Origin: CAYGJN01 sp964350135
Lineage (GTDB): Bacteria > Bdellovibrionota > Bacteriovoracia > Bacteriovoracales > Bacteriovoracaceae
Assembly (NCBI GenBank): GCA_964350135.1
Contig: CAYGJN010000005.1
Location: 1-43,148 of the forward strand
Reading direction: 5' to 3'
DNA: 43,148 bases
Shown here: positions 1 through 8,254 of the stretch, piece by piece
How the letters are laid out: every line of letters begins with the position of its first letter
How positions within the stretch are numbered: position 1 is the first letter of the stretch
Position numbers and translations under genes: made by a program
The notes under the pieces: generated by a model
What the model saw: only the letters and a program-made list of their open reading frames with translations
Told to the model about the DNA's origin: nothing
The model's database searches: none

Positions 1-1
1 A

Positions 2-73
2 ATTGATAGCTCAACGATTGCGGCAAGTGAGGCGGTGTAGAGTGCGAATGCTGGAAAGGCTCCAGGGTTTGCC
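2..73 (+). pseudogene. 5' part of 3-hydroxyisobutyrate dehydrogenase frame, broken by in-frame TAG
   Basis: In the frame of the downstream dehydrogenase ORF this stretch reads IDSSTIAASEAV, then TAG at 38-40, then SANAGKAPGFA. IDSSTI is the conserved segment of 3-hydroxyisobutyrate dehydrogenases that precedes DAPVSGG. There are 20 codons between DSSTI and DAPVSGG, the same spacing I recall for the mammalian enzyme, so there is no indel: one codon has become a stop. The family often has Glu at that point, and GAG to TAG is a single change. Either the gene is inactivated or the base is a sequencing or assembly error. The rest of the N-terminal NAD domain lies outside the window. Confidence 0.7.
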
Positions 74-607
74 ATGAATGATGCTCCTGTAAGTGGAGGT
101 GTTGGCGGTGCAATTGCAGGCACTCTTACTTTTATTGTTGGTGGTGAGAAAAACGCTCTCGAAACAGCAAGAGCAGTTTTATCTAAAATGGGTGCTAATA
201 TTTTTCATGCCGGAGATAACGGTGCCGGACAAGTGGCCAAAATTTGTAATAATATGCTTCTTGCCATTCATATGATTGGCACAAGTGAAGCATTAAGCCT
301 TGGTGTAGCTCATGGACTTGATGCAAAAGTTTTAAGTGAGATTATGAAGCAAAGCTCAGGTGATAATTGGTCTCTTCAAAAATATAATCCTTATCCAAAT
401 GTTATGGAGACAACACCTGCCTCCAATGGTTATAAGGGCGGTTTTGGCTCTAAGCTTATGCTCAAAGATCTTAATTTATCCCAAGAAGCAGTTGAGGCAA
501 CTCATTCCAAAACACCGCTTGGTAAACTTGCTAAGGATTTATATTCTAAGCATTGTGAAACTCAAGGGGATAAAGACTTTTCAAGTATTATAAATTCACT
601 AAAATAG
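74..607 (+). CDS. mmsB: 3-hydroxyisobutyrate dehydrogenase, C-terminal part (interrupted gene)
   Basis: This family oxidises 3-hydroxyisobutyrate to methylmalonate semialdehyde with NAD in valine breakdown. The open part holds DAPVSGGVGGAIAGTLTF, a substrate-side motif, then GAGQVAKICNNML with the catalytic Lys of the GxxxKxxNN motif, and the all-helical C-terminal domain ending KDFSSIINSLK. At 177 residues it lacks the Rossmann domain of the usual ~290-residue enzyme. The frame continues upstream to the window edge but is cut by TAG at 38-40, so the ATG at 74 is unlikely to be the native start. The enoyl-CoA hydratase gene follows after 8 bases, which fits a branched-chain amino acid operon. 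The family call is secure; whether a working protein is made is not. Confidence 0.8.
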   Translation: MNDAPVSGGVGGAIAGTLTFIVGGEKNALETARAVLSKMGANIFHAGDNGAGQVAKICNNMLLAIHMIGTSEALSLGVAHGLDAKVLSEIMKQSSGDNWSLQKYNPYPNVMETTPASNGYKGGFGSKLMLKDLNLSQEAVEATHSKTPLGKLAKDLYSKHCETQGDKDFSSIINSLK

Positions 608-615
608 GAAATATT

Positions 616-1407
616 ATGTTGTATAAAACTTTAAATGTAGAAATTGAATCTGAACTAATGACAATTACTGTAAATAGACCTGATAAACTTAATGCCTTAT
701 CTGAAGAAGTTTTATCTGAACTTAAAACGGTACTCTTAGAAATAAAGTCTCAATCAGGATTTTCTGTTAAAGGAATAATTCTTACAGGCTCTGGAGAGAA
801 GGCCTTTATTGCAGGTGCTGATATCAAGGGTATGAATGATATGAGCGTTGATGAAGGAGAGAGTTTTGGAGGGTTAGGGCAAGAAGTTGCTCATTTACTA
901 CAGACAGTCCCTGTTCCGGTTATTGCCTGTGTAAATGGTTACGCTCTTGGTGGTGGCTGTGAAATGGCCATGGGTTGTGATTATATTTTTGCCACATCTA
1001 ATGCAGTCTTTGGTCAGCCAGAGGTAAATCTTGGGCTCATTCCAGGTTTTGGTGGTTGTGTTAGATTATTTCGTTATGTAGGTCCAGGTAGAGCAAAAGA
1101 GCTTATTTATACTGGAAGAAATATTAAAGTTGAAGAAGCTAAAGAAATTGGTCTTGTAAACAAAGTCTTTAGCACAAAAGATGAAATGATTGTAGCTGCT
1201 AGAAAGTCTCTTGAAATGATTAAAACAAAATCTCCTTTTGCAGTTTCTGTTTGCAAAGAAGTTCTCTACGCTTGTGATGGAGCAGATATTAAAACCGGTA
1301 TGAAGGCAGAACGAGCTGCTTTTAGAAAAGTTTTTGGCTCTGAAGATAAAAAAGAGGGCGTTGCTGCTTTTGTTGAAAAAAGACAGGCCAGTTTTACAGG
1401 TAATTAA
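616..1407 (+). CDS. enoyl-CoA hydratase/isomerase (crotonase family)
   Basis: A 263-residue crotonase-fold protein, the normal length for a single-domain enoyl-CoA hydratase, which adds water to 2-enoyl-CoA in fatty-acid or branched-chain acid oxidation. The first oxyanion-hole segment is AFIAGADIKGM (residues 63-73). The second is NGYALGGGCEMAMGCD, whose Glu116 matches one catalytic Glu of rat hydratase; Glu136 in FGQPEVNLGLIPG matches the other. With both acids present, true hydratase activity is likely. The ATG follows AGGAA by a few bases. It sits 8 bases after the 3-hydroxyisobutyrate dehydrogenase, so methacrylyl-CoA in valine degradation is an attractive substrate, but that is inferred from context only. 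Confidence 0.9.
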   Translation: MLYKTLNVEIESELMTITVNRPDKLNALSEEVLSELKTVLLEIKSQSGFSVKGIILTGSGEKAFIAGADIKGMNDMSVDEGESFGGLGQEVAHLLQTVPVPVIACVNGYALGGGCEMAMGCDYIFATSNAVFGQPEVNLGLIPGFGGCVRLFRYVGPGRAKELIYTGRNIKVEEAKEIGLVNKVFSTKDEMIVAARKSLEMIKTKSPFAVSVCKEVLYACDGADIKTGMKAERAAFRKVFGSEDKKEGVAAFVEKRQASFTGN

Positions 1408-1419
1408 TATTGGGACTTT

Positions 1420-2205
1420 TTGATTTTGAAAATTCTGATTGTTTTATTTATCTTATTTGCTTTTAGCTCATGTAGTAAGAATAAAAAATCTGCACCAGTA
1501 AAAGATATAACTCCAATTAATAAAATTGATACAGGTTATAAAGGTCTTTTTAATACAACGGAAACAATCGCCGAAATCCAAGTTTCACAGACCGAATCCA
1601 TTAAAATTTCCGGCAATAATTGCACTGCTCTGAAGTGCAATATTAAGGGAGTTCTTTTTAGAAAAGATAAAGAGGTTTCAACTTTAAAAGATCTGATTAC
1701 GATAGACCGGCTTCCTCTTATTGGTACAACCCCTGGCATTGTTATTCTTGAAAGAAAATCTACTTCTCAGTTCATGACATCTCTGGACTCAGGCATTGAT
1801 GAAAATTTATATCAATTTAAAAATATAAAGTTTAATGAAAATCACTATGGATTTGTGATTGTTCATTCTTATAGAGACCTTACGGATTCAAATGTAACTT
1901 TGTATCGCTTTTTTCAAGTCATTGAGGATGAGATTCGATTTTTAGAGAAAATTTCAGGAAATGGAGAGTGGGCATTTTCAACTTTGGTTAAAAGAAAATT
2001 TGATAATGCGGATGGAGTCTTAATTTTAATTTATGACCATGACTCCGAAAATCCCCTTTCACTTGAACGTGGATCTGTTTATTTTTGGGATGATGAAAAA
2101 TTTGTAAATTATAGTTTAGAGTTTAACCTTCCTAGACTTACTGAATCTAGTCGGGATAAAATTCTTTGTTACCTTGAAAATAAAACTGGATGTCATAAAA
2201 TATGA
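1420..2205 (+). CDS. lipoprotein of unknown function
   Basis: I do not recognise the family. A hydrophobic N-terminal stretch ends in a lipobox-like FSSC (Cys18 from the first start), followed by SKNKKSAPVKD, so export and lipidation are likely. The body is soluble, beta-rich in appearance, and rich in Asp, Glu and Lys, with no catalytic motif I can name. The start is TTG: either 1420 or the TTG at 1426, which gives the more typical N-terminus M-K-I-L. Its TAA/TGA region overlaps the ATG of the Kir-type channel gene by 4 bases, so the two are probably translationally coupled. It could be an accessory subunit of that channel, but nothing in the sequence proves this. Confidence 0.7.
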   Translation: MILKILIVLFILFAFSSCSKNKKSAPVKDITPINKIDTGYKGLFNTTETIAEIQVSQTESIKISGNNCTALKCNIKGVLFRKDKEVSTLKDLITIDRLPLIGTTPGIVILERKSTSQFMTSLDSGIDENLYQFKNIKFNENHYGFVIVHSYRDLTDSNVTLYRFFQVIEDEIRFLEKISGNGEWAFSTLVKRKFDNADGVLILIYDHDSENPLSLERGSVYFWDDEKFVNYSLEFNLPRLTESSRDKILCYLENKTGCHKI

Positions 2206-3026
2206 AACTTTTAGAAGTTGAGAGAAAGAATTTTCCTCAAAGTATTTTCAGAGATCTCTATTATCATTTTTTAAAATGTACATGGTCCAAACTTTTTTTA
2301 TTCTATGTAGTATTTTTTTTAGGCCTTAATTTTGTTTTTGGTTTGTTTTATTATATGAATACAGATTCTCTTTCTAAAGCTATTAGTTTTCCTGAAGCTT
2401 TCTTTTTTAGTGTTCATACCTTTACAACTATAGGCTATGGAAATATCTCTCCCGTTGGCGCAATTGCAAATATTTTAGTTACTATTCAGATCATGGTGGG
2501 TGTTTTAAGTACCGCTCTTATAACAGGGTTAGTATTTTCTAAATTCTCTCTTCCAAGTGCAAGGGTTCTTTTTACAAATAATATTTTGATTACTAGTTTT
2601 TATAATAAAAAGACTCTTCTTTTTCGTTTGGCCAATGGTAGGGCTAATCAAATTATAGGAGCAAATATTCACTTATCTATAACTCTTAATGATCAAACCC
2701 CTGAAGGTCATAAAATACGAAGATTCTATCCTTTAACTCTTGTACGTTCTCAAGCTCCTATATTTGCTTTAAGTTGGATGGTAATGCATGAGGTTGACGA
2801 CAAGAGTCCAATCTTTAATATGTCTAAAAGTGATCTTGAAGCAAGTGACGCTAACTTTCTAGTCACGATATCTGGAGTAGATAGTACAAATGGCCAGACT
2901 ATCCATAGTATAAATCGATATAGCTCCAGTGAGTTGATTGAAGATAAGATGTTTAAAGATGTTCTCATCACTGATGATAATGGCAAACAAGTTTTAGACT
3001 ACGCACACTTTCATGATTTCAATTAG
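2202..3026 (+). CDS. inward-rectifier (KirBac-type) potassium channel
   Basis: A 274-residue potassium channel of the prokaryotic inward-rectifier family. The order is typical: an amphipathic slide helix (FRDLYYHFLKCTW, about 16-28), outer helix (31-51), pore helix, selectivity filter TIGYG (76-80) in TFTTIGYGNISP, inner helix (about 88-112), then a soluble Kir domain beginning ARVLFTNNILIT with FRLANGRANQI, characteristic of the Kir/IRK C-terminus. Length matches KirBac proteins (about 300). Such channels conduct K+ across the inner membrane and are gated by lipid, ligands or pH. The ATG overlaps the stop of the preceding lipoprotein gene (ATGA). No second channel component is visible in the window apart from the MscS gene far downstream. 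Confidence 0.92.
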   Translation: MKLLEVERKNFPQSIFRDLYYHFLKCTWSKLFLFYVVFFLGLNFVFGLFYYMNTDSLSKAISFPEAFFFSVHTFTTIGYGNISPVGAIANILVTIQIMVGVLSTALITGLVFSKFSLPSARVLFTNNILITSFYNKKTLLFRLANGRANQIIGANIHLSITLNDQTPEGHKIRRFYPLTLVRSQAPIFALSWMVMHEVDDKSPIFNMSKSDLEASDANFLVTISGVDSTNGQTIHSINRYSSSELIEDKMFKDVLITDDNGKQVLDYAHFHDFN

Positions 3027-3102
3027 TTCTATAGCCCTGTGCCGTGTTAAAAGCCCCTAAAAAGGCTATGATTGCAACTCAATTTTATTAAAGGAAATTT
3101 TT

Positions 3103-4608
3103 ATGAAAACTCATACGGTTCGTGTTTACCCATCTAAAGAACATCTTCCTAAAGAAGAACAACTTGCTCATAAAATGGCAGTCATGGCCCTAGATCCCGT
3201 TGATCTAGATCATGATGTAGTAGACATGATTATTAACCGTGTGATTGATAATGCCTCAGTTGCAATAGCTTCTGTTGATAGACGTCCTGTTGCTAATGCA
3301 AGGTCACAAGCACTTTGTCATCCTCGATCAACAAGAGGGGCCAATATTTTTGGTATGCCTAATACTCATTTAGTTTCTCCAGAGTGGGCAGCTTGGGCCA
3401 ATGGAACAGCAGTAAGAGAATTAGACTTTCACGATACATATTTAGCAGCTGATTATTCTCATCCAGGTGATAATATTCCAAGTCAACTTGCTGTTTCTCA
3501 AACACTAGGTAGATCGGGGGCCGATTTTTTAAGAGGCTGTGCAGCTGCTTACGAGATTCAAGTTCAACTTGTTAAAGGAATTTGTCTACATGAATGGAAA
3601 AAAGATCATATTGCACATTTAGGTATAGCTAGTGCTGCTGGAATTGGTGCTTTATTACAACTTGATTTAGAAACTACTTTTCAGGCCATGCAACAAGCAC
3701 TTCATGTAACATTTGCAACTCGTCAGTCAAGAAAAGGAGAGATTTCTTCTTGGAAAGCATACGCACCTGCCTTTGGTGGCAAGATGGCCATTGAGTCAGT
3801 TGATCGTGCAATGAGAGGAGAAGGGGCACCATCTCCGATCTATGAAGGGGAAGATTCTGTTATTTCATGGATGCTCTCTGGGAAGGATGGCTCCTATGAA
3901 ATTCTACTACCTGAAAAAGGCGAGGCAAAAAAAGCGATACTTGAAACATATACAAAAGAGCACTCAGCTGAATATCAGTCTCAAGCATTGATTGATCTTG
4001 CTTTTAATATGAGAAAAAAGGTTTCAAATTTTGATGATATTAAGTCTATTGAAATCCATACTTCTCATCATACCCATTATGTAATTGGAACGGGTGCAAA
4101 TGATCCTCAGAAAATGGATCCAACTGCTTCTCGTGAAACCCTTGATCACTCAATTATGTATATTTTTGCAGTTGCCCTTCAAGACGGTGAGTGGCATCAC
4201 GAAAAATCTTATGCTCCTCAAAGAGCTCAAAGAAAAGATACAGTAAATTTATGGCATAAAATTACTACGGTTGAAGATCATAAGTGGACTGAGCGCTATC
4301 ATTCAAAAGATCCTAATGTGAAAGCTTTTGGAGGCCGTGTTGTTATTAAGATGAATGATGGATCTGAAATTGTGGATGAGATGGCAATGGCAAATGCTCA
4401 TACTCTTGGAGCCCGTCCATTTGTTCGTGAAAACTATATTCAAAAATTTAAAACTCTAACTGATGGAATAATTTCTTCATCTGAATCAGAGCGTTTTCTT
4501 GAAACAGTTCAAAACCTGCCTAAGTTAAGTGCTGCTGATATGTTTAGTTTAAATGTACAAGCAGATATGAAGACCTGCAAAGAGCGTGATACTAGGGGAA
4601 TTTTTTAA
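3103..4608 (+). CDS. prpD: 2-methylcitrate dehydratase
   Basis: PrpD of the methylcitrate cycle dehydrates 2-methylcitrate to 2-methyl-cis-aconitate in the cytoplasm. The protein is 501 residues, close to the usual 480-490. MmgE/PrpD-type stretches are seen across its length, for example FHDTYLAADYSHPGDNIP, CAAAYEIQVQLVKGICLH, FATRQSRKGEISSWKAYAP and the C-terminal domain with KAFGGRVVIKMNDGS. The start ATG has AAAGGAAA before it. It is the first of three tightly packed genes: its TAA shares one base with the prpB ATG (TAATG). No prpR-type regulator is next to it. PrpD versus the related MmgE is decided here by the adjacent prpB and prpC. Confidence 0.94.
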   Translation: MKTHTVRVYPSKEHLPKEEQLAHKMAVMALDPVDLDHDVVDMIINRVIDNASVAIASVDRRPVANARSQALCHPRSTRGANIFGMPNTHLVSPEWAAWANGTAVRELDFHDTYLAADYSHPGDNIPSQLAVSQTLGRSGADFLRGCAAAYEIQVQLVKGICLHEWKKDHIAHLGIASAAGIGALLQLDLETTFQAMQQALHVTFATRQSRKGEISSWKAYAPAFGGKMAIESVDRAMRGEGAPSPIYEGEDSVISWMLSGKDGSYEILLPEKGEAKKAILETYTKEHSAEYQSQALIDLAFNMRKKVSNFDDIKSIEIHTSHHTHYVIGTGANDPQKMDPTASRETLDHSIMYIFAVALQDGEWHHEKSYAPQRAQRKDTVNLWHKITTVEDHKWTERYHSKDPNVKAFGGRVVIKMNDGSEIVDEMAMANAHTLGARPFVRENYIQKFKTLTDGIISSSESERFLETVQNLPKLSAADMFSLNVQADMKTCKERDTRGIF

Positions 4609-5513
4609 TGTTATTTGTTGAAAAAAACGCTCAGGAAAAAAGAGCAGCTTTTAGGGCCGCACTTAAATCAGGAAAGCTTCTTCAGTTTCCAGGAGCCTAT
4701 TCACCAATGGTTGCTATGCTTATTGAGCAAAAACAATTTGATGGTGTTTATATATCAGGTGCAGTGTTAGCGAATGATTTAGGCCTTCCTGATATTGGGA
4801 TGACAACTCTAACTGAAGTTAGTCAGCGAGGTTACCAGATTGCCCGTGCGACTAATCTTCCAAGCATAATTGATATCGACACCGGCTTTGGTGAGCCTAT
4901 GAGCGTTGTTCGTTCGGTTCAAACATTAGAAGAGCTTGGCATAGGTGGCTGTCACCTCGAAGATCAAGTAAACCCAAAACGCTGTGGGCATCTTGATAAT
5001 AAAGAGATTGTTCCAGTTGATATTATGTGTAAAAAAGTGAAGGCTGCAGTTGAAGCTAAAAGAGATAAGAATTTTTTAATTATTGCAAGAACAGATGCTA
5101 GAGCTTCAGAAGGTCTTGATAAGGCCATTGATAGAGCAAAGGCCTATGTGGATGCAGGAGCAGAGATGATCTTTCCTGAGGCCATGCGTGATGAAAAAGA
5201 ATTTGAAAAATTCAGAGCGGCCATTAAAGTTCCTATGCTCGCTAATATGACTGAGTTTGGTAAGTCGAGAATCCTTACTAAGTCTGAGCTTGAAAACTTT
5301 GGGTTTAATATGGTTATTTATCCAGTGACAACAGTACGACTTGCAATGAAAGCTGTTGAAGATGGATTAACTCATATTAAAAAGCAAGGTGATCAATCTG
5401 CAATTATTGGATCTATGCAAGAGAGAAAACGGCTTTATGAAATATTGAAATATGAAGACTATAATAAATTTGACCAAAGTATTTTTGATTTTGATTTAAA
5501 AAATAACCATTAG
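4608..5513 (+). CDS. prpB: methylisocitrate lyase
   Basis: PrpB cleaves 2-methylisocitrate to pyruvate and succinate, the last step of the methylcitrate cycle. The 301-residue protein has the isocitrate-lyase superfamily signature KRCGH with catalytic Cys126, the Mg-binding DIDTGFGEP (about 89-97) and the barrel strand FLIIARTDARASEG. The length equals the family norm (about 295). The ATG overlaps the prpD stop by one base and has AGGGGA upstream, so translation is likely coupled. prpC starts 8 bases after the stop. Other members of this superfamily (carboxyphosphonoenolpyruvate or oxaloacetate enzymes) are less likely because of the KRCGH motif and the prpD/prpC neighbours. Confidence 0.95.
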   Translation: MLFVEKNAQEKRAAFRAALKSGKLLQFPGAYSPMVAMLIEQKQFDGVYISGAVLANDLGLPDIGMTTLTEVSQRGYQIARATNLPSIIDIDTGFGEPMSVVRSVQTLEELGIGGCHLEDQVNPKRCGHLDNKEIVPVDIMCKKVKAAVEAKRDKNFLIIARTDARASEGLDKAIDRAKAYVDAGAEMIFPEAMRDEKEFEKFRAAIKVPMLANMTEFGKSRILTKSELENFGFNMVIYPVTTVRLAMKAVEDGLTHIKKQGDQSAIIGSMQERKRLYEILKYEDYNKFDQSIFDFDLKNNH

Positions 5514-5521
5514 GAGTTGAT

Positions 5522-6631
5522 ATGAGTGAAGTAAATGTAAAAAAAGGACTAGAAGGAGTAATTGCTGATACTACAAGTGTTTCGAAAGTAATGCCCGAAA
5601 CTCAGTCTCTTGTTTATAGAGGTTACCCTGTTCAACAACTTGCTGAAAAATGCTCCTTTGAACAAGTGGCCTATCTGCTTTGGAATAGTGAACTTCCTAA
5701 TGACTCCGAACTTAAAACTTTTAAAGAATCTGAAAGAAAATATCGAACAATCTCAAATGATCTTATTGATGTGATTAAAAAATTTCCAAAGAATGCTCAT
5801 CCAATGGATACCATCCGTACAGGTATTAGTTTTCTTGGGATGGAAGATCCAAGAACATTTGATAACTCAGATTCTGCTAATAGAGATAAAGCCTTAAAAA
5901 TGTTAGCAGCAATTCCTACTATAATTGCAGCAGATTATAGGGCCAGAAATGGAAAAGAAATTATTCCTCCAAAGATGGACTTAGGTTTCAGCGAGAACTT
6001 TTTTCATATGTGTTTTGGTGAAGTACCAAGAGAAGAAGTTGTAAAAGCTTTTGAAGTCTCTCTTGTTTTATATGCTGAGCATGGTTTTAATGCTTCAACT
6101 TTTACAACTCGTGTAATTACTTCAACAACATCTGATATGTATAGCGCAGTTGTTGGTGGAATTGGTGCACTAAAAGGGCCTTTACATGGTGGTGCTAATG
6201 AGCAGGTTATGCATATGCTTAAGGAAATAGATGATCCTAAAATTGCTGCTCAGTGGATGAGAGATGCACTTGCTCAAAAGAAAAAAGTTATGGGCTTTGG
6301 TCATAGAGTTTATAGAACGGGTGATTCTAGGGTTCCAACTATGAAAAAATACTCCGCTGGACTTGGTGCTCTTTTAGGTCAAGAAAAATGGCAGCAGATT
6401 TCAGACGCACTTGAAGATGTAATGGTGGGAGAGAAAAAGATTTATCCAAATCTAGATTTTCCAGCTGGACCAGCTTATTATCTTATGGGCTTTGATATTG
6501 ATATGTTTACACCAATTTTTGTTATGTCTAGGATTACAGGGTGGACGGCCCATATTATGGAACAAGCTGCTGACAATAGAATCATTAGACCACTTTGTCA
6601 GTACGTAGGGCCTTCAGAAAGAAGTCTTTAA
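5522..6631 (+). CDS. prpC: 2-methylcitrate synthase
   Basis: PrpC condenses propionyl-CoA with oxaloacetate. At 369 residues it has the length of the short citrate-synthase type that includes methylcitrate synthases; housekeeping Gram-negative citrate synthases are about 430. The catalytic triad is visible: His222 in GPLHGGANEQV, His261 in MGFGHRVYRTGDSR and Asp312 in IYPNLDFPAG. His187 lies in YAEHGFNASTF, a conserved substrate-side segment. The ATG follows TAGGAGTTGAT, a good ribosome binding site. It completes a prpD-prpB-prpC run. The enzyme may also accept acetyl-CoA; no separate gltA is in the window, so an ordinary citrate synthase role cannot be excluded. Confidence 0.93.
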   Translation: MSEVNVKKGLEGVIADTTSVSKVMPETQSLVYRGYPVQQLAEKCSFEQVAYLLWNSELPNDSELKTFKESERKYRTISNDLIDVIKKFPKNAHPMDTIRTGISFLGMEDPRTFDNSDSANRDKALKMLAAIPTIIAADYRARNGKEIIPPKMDLGFSENFFHMCFGEVPREEVVKAFEVSLVLYAEHGFNASTFTTRVITSTTSDMYSAVVGGIGALKGPLHGGANEQVMHMLKEIDDPKIAAQWMRDALAQKKKVMGFGHRVYRTGDSRVPTMKKYSAGLGALLGQEKWQQISDALEDVMVGEKKIYPNLDFPAGPAYYLMGFDIDMFTPIFVMSRITGWTAHIMEQAADNRIIRPLCQYVGPSERSL

Positions 6632-7240
6632 TTGATCCGGAACTCTTACAAGAGAGAGTTTAATTTTTCTAAGATGTATGAGATTTCTCCTGGCTCTTTT
6701 GTAGAGTATTTTTCTGATTTTATACCAGAGAAAGTATCCATCAAATCAATTACCAAGAGTCTTCACTGGCGAGACGATAAAATTAGTTTTTTTGGAAAAT
6801 CCTTTGATCAACCTAGACTTGTTAGTTGGGTTGGTGATCAGGGTGCTATTTACCAATACTCAAATATTATTATGCGCCCGGATCCTTGGACTAAAGCACT
6901 TTTAGAGATTAAGCAACAATTAGAATCATATCTAAAGTCTCCTTTTAATAGTGTCCTTGTAAACCTCTATAGAAATGGTGAGGATTATATGTCCTGGCAT
7001 TCTGATAATGAAAAGGAGTTGGGAGAAAATCCTATTATCGCATCTCTTAGTCTTGGTGCGACGAGAGATTTCTATCTTCGCCATAAAGAAAAAGAATATG
7101 ATAAAATTAAATTAGAGCTAAAGAATGGATCTCTTTTGGTAATGAAGGGAGATATACAAAACTCTTGGCAGCATTGTCTTCCCAAAAGAAAAAAAATAAA
7201 GAAAGAGAGATTAAACCTCACTTTTAGGAATATTTTATGA
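6632..7240 (+). CDS. AlkB-like 2-oxoglutarate/Fe(II) dioxygenase
   Basis: A DNA or RNA repair dioxygenase of the AlkB family, which removes alkyl groups from bases by oxidation. Iron ligands are seen as His123 and Asp125 in WHSDNE and His181 in WQHCLPK. The 2-oxoglutarate-binding arginines are Arg193 and Arg199 in KERLNLTFR. PRLVSWVGDQGAIYQYS and NSVLVNLYRNGEDYMSWHSD resemble the ALKBH2/3-type branch. The start is uncertain: a TTG directly after the prpC stop gives 202 residues, while an ATG at 6674 would give 188. Neither has a strong ribosome binding site, and I prefer the longer form because the extra residues look like the first strand of the fold. The next gene overlaps by 4 bases. Confidence 0.88.
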   Translation: MIRNSYKREFNFSKMYEISPGSFVEYFSDFIPEKVSIKSITKSLHWRDDKISFFGKSFDQPRLVSWVGDQGAIYQYSNIIMRPDPWTKALLEIKQQLESYLKSPFNSVLVNLYRNGEDYMSWHSDNEKELGENPIIASLSLGATRDFYLRHKEKEYDKIKLELKNGSLLVMKGDIQNSWQHCLPKRKKIKKERLNLTFRNIL

Positions 7241-8214
7241 GTTCAGCATCACTTCAAAAATTAAATACTTTTAGTCTTTTTACTATTGCGATTGTGGCGC
7301 TTACCTTGGCCCTCATTTATACCAAAACAGTAGTACTACCATTATTTTTTGCTTATTTTATTTACGAAACTTTAAAGCCTATGGTTAGTTTTTTTGTATC
7401 TAAATGTAGACTTAATAAGGCCTTAGCAACACTTTTAACGTTTCTTTTTTTTATAGGGGCTTTGGCCATAATCGTTCTGTTAGCATCATCATCTATTAAA
7501 GATTTTATCCGGGGAGCAGATGTTTATAGAGCAAATTTTATTGCCTTTACAGAAAGGGCGTTGACTTGGCTAAGTTCTCAAGGGATTGATTTTGACAGGC
7601 AAACTGCAATTCAAGAGGTTTCAGAACTTCCTGTTTTTAGTTATGCAAAAGAGCTGACAGGGGGAGTGGTTAGTGTTTTTAGTAATATAGCCCTTGTTCT
7701 TGTTTATCTTGGGTTTATGTTTGCAGGAGAAACTCGAAAGCAAAATGAGTACCCTTTATTAGATGAAATTCATCATAAGATTTTTAATTATGTGACAACT
7801 AAATTAATAACTTCACTTGTTACATCAGTACTTGTTGCTATTACATTGATTATTTTTGATGTTGATCTTATATTGCTTTTAGGTGTTTTAACTTTCGTTC
7901 TTAATTTTATTCCAAGTATTGGCTCTGTGCTCGCGACCTTAGTTTTAGTTCCAGTTCTTCTTTTAAAATTCGCTTTTGGGCCAACAACTATAATTGTGCT
8001 TATTATTTGCGGAGGGATTCAATTTCTCATAGGCAATATACTTGAGCCTAAATTTATGGGCGATAGTATGGATCTTCACCCAATTACAATTATGGCCTTT
8101 TTATTATTCTGGGGGCTTGTTTTTGGGGTTCCTGGTATGTTCCTAGCTGTGCCAATTACTGCAATTTTAAAGATTTTGTTTAAACAATATATACAACCCA
8201 TCATCAAGGGCTAA
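7237..8214 (+). CDS. AI-2E family transporter (UPF0118 permease)
   Basis: A 325-residue inner-membrane permease of the AI-2E/UPF0118 family, members of which have been proposed to export autoinducer-2 or to act as Na+/H+ antiporters. Seen here are two N-terminal membrane helices, a polar periplasmic segment (about 90-145), and a C-terminal block of helices. That block contains the family-like pattern GVLTFVLNFIPSIGSVLAT and GNILEPKFMGDSMDLHP, with the conserved N-P-x-x-x-x-P-type turn. Length is typical (330-370). Its ATG overlaps the AlkB gene stop (ATGA) and AGGAA lies upstream. Nothing in the neighbourhood identifies the substrate. Confidence 0.88.
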   Translation: MSSASLQKLNTFSLFTIAIVALTLALIYTKTVVLPLFFAYFIYETLKPMVSFFVSKCRLNKALATLLTFLFFIGALAIIVLLASSSIKDFIRGADVYRANFIAFTERALTWLSSQGIDFDRQTAIQEVSELPVFSYAKELTGGVVSVFSNIALVLVYLGFMFAGETRKQNEYPLLDEIHHKIFNYVTTKLITSLVTSVLVAITLIIFDVDLILLLGVLTFVLNFIPSIGSVLATLVLVPVLLLKFAFGPTTIIVLIICGGIQFLIGNILEPKFMGDSMDLHPITIMAFLLFWGLVFGVPGMFLAVPITAILKILFKQYIQPIIKG

Positions 8215-8254
8215 GTCTCTTTTAAATCTTAACGGCTCATGTTAGAGTTGGGCC

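Noticed and set aside
3026..3102. Hairpin AGCC...GGCT as terminator after the Kir gene
   Set aside because: Only four paired bases and no T-run, so it is not a convincing terminator.
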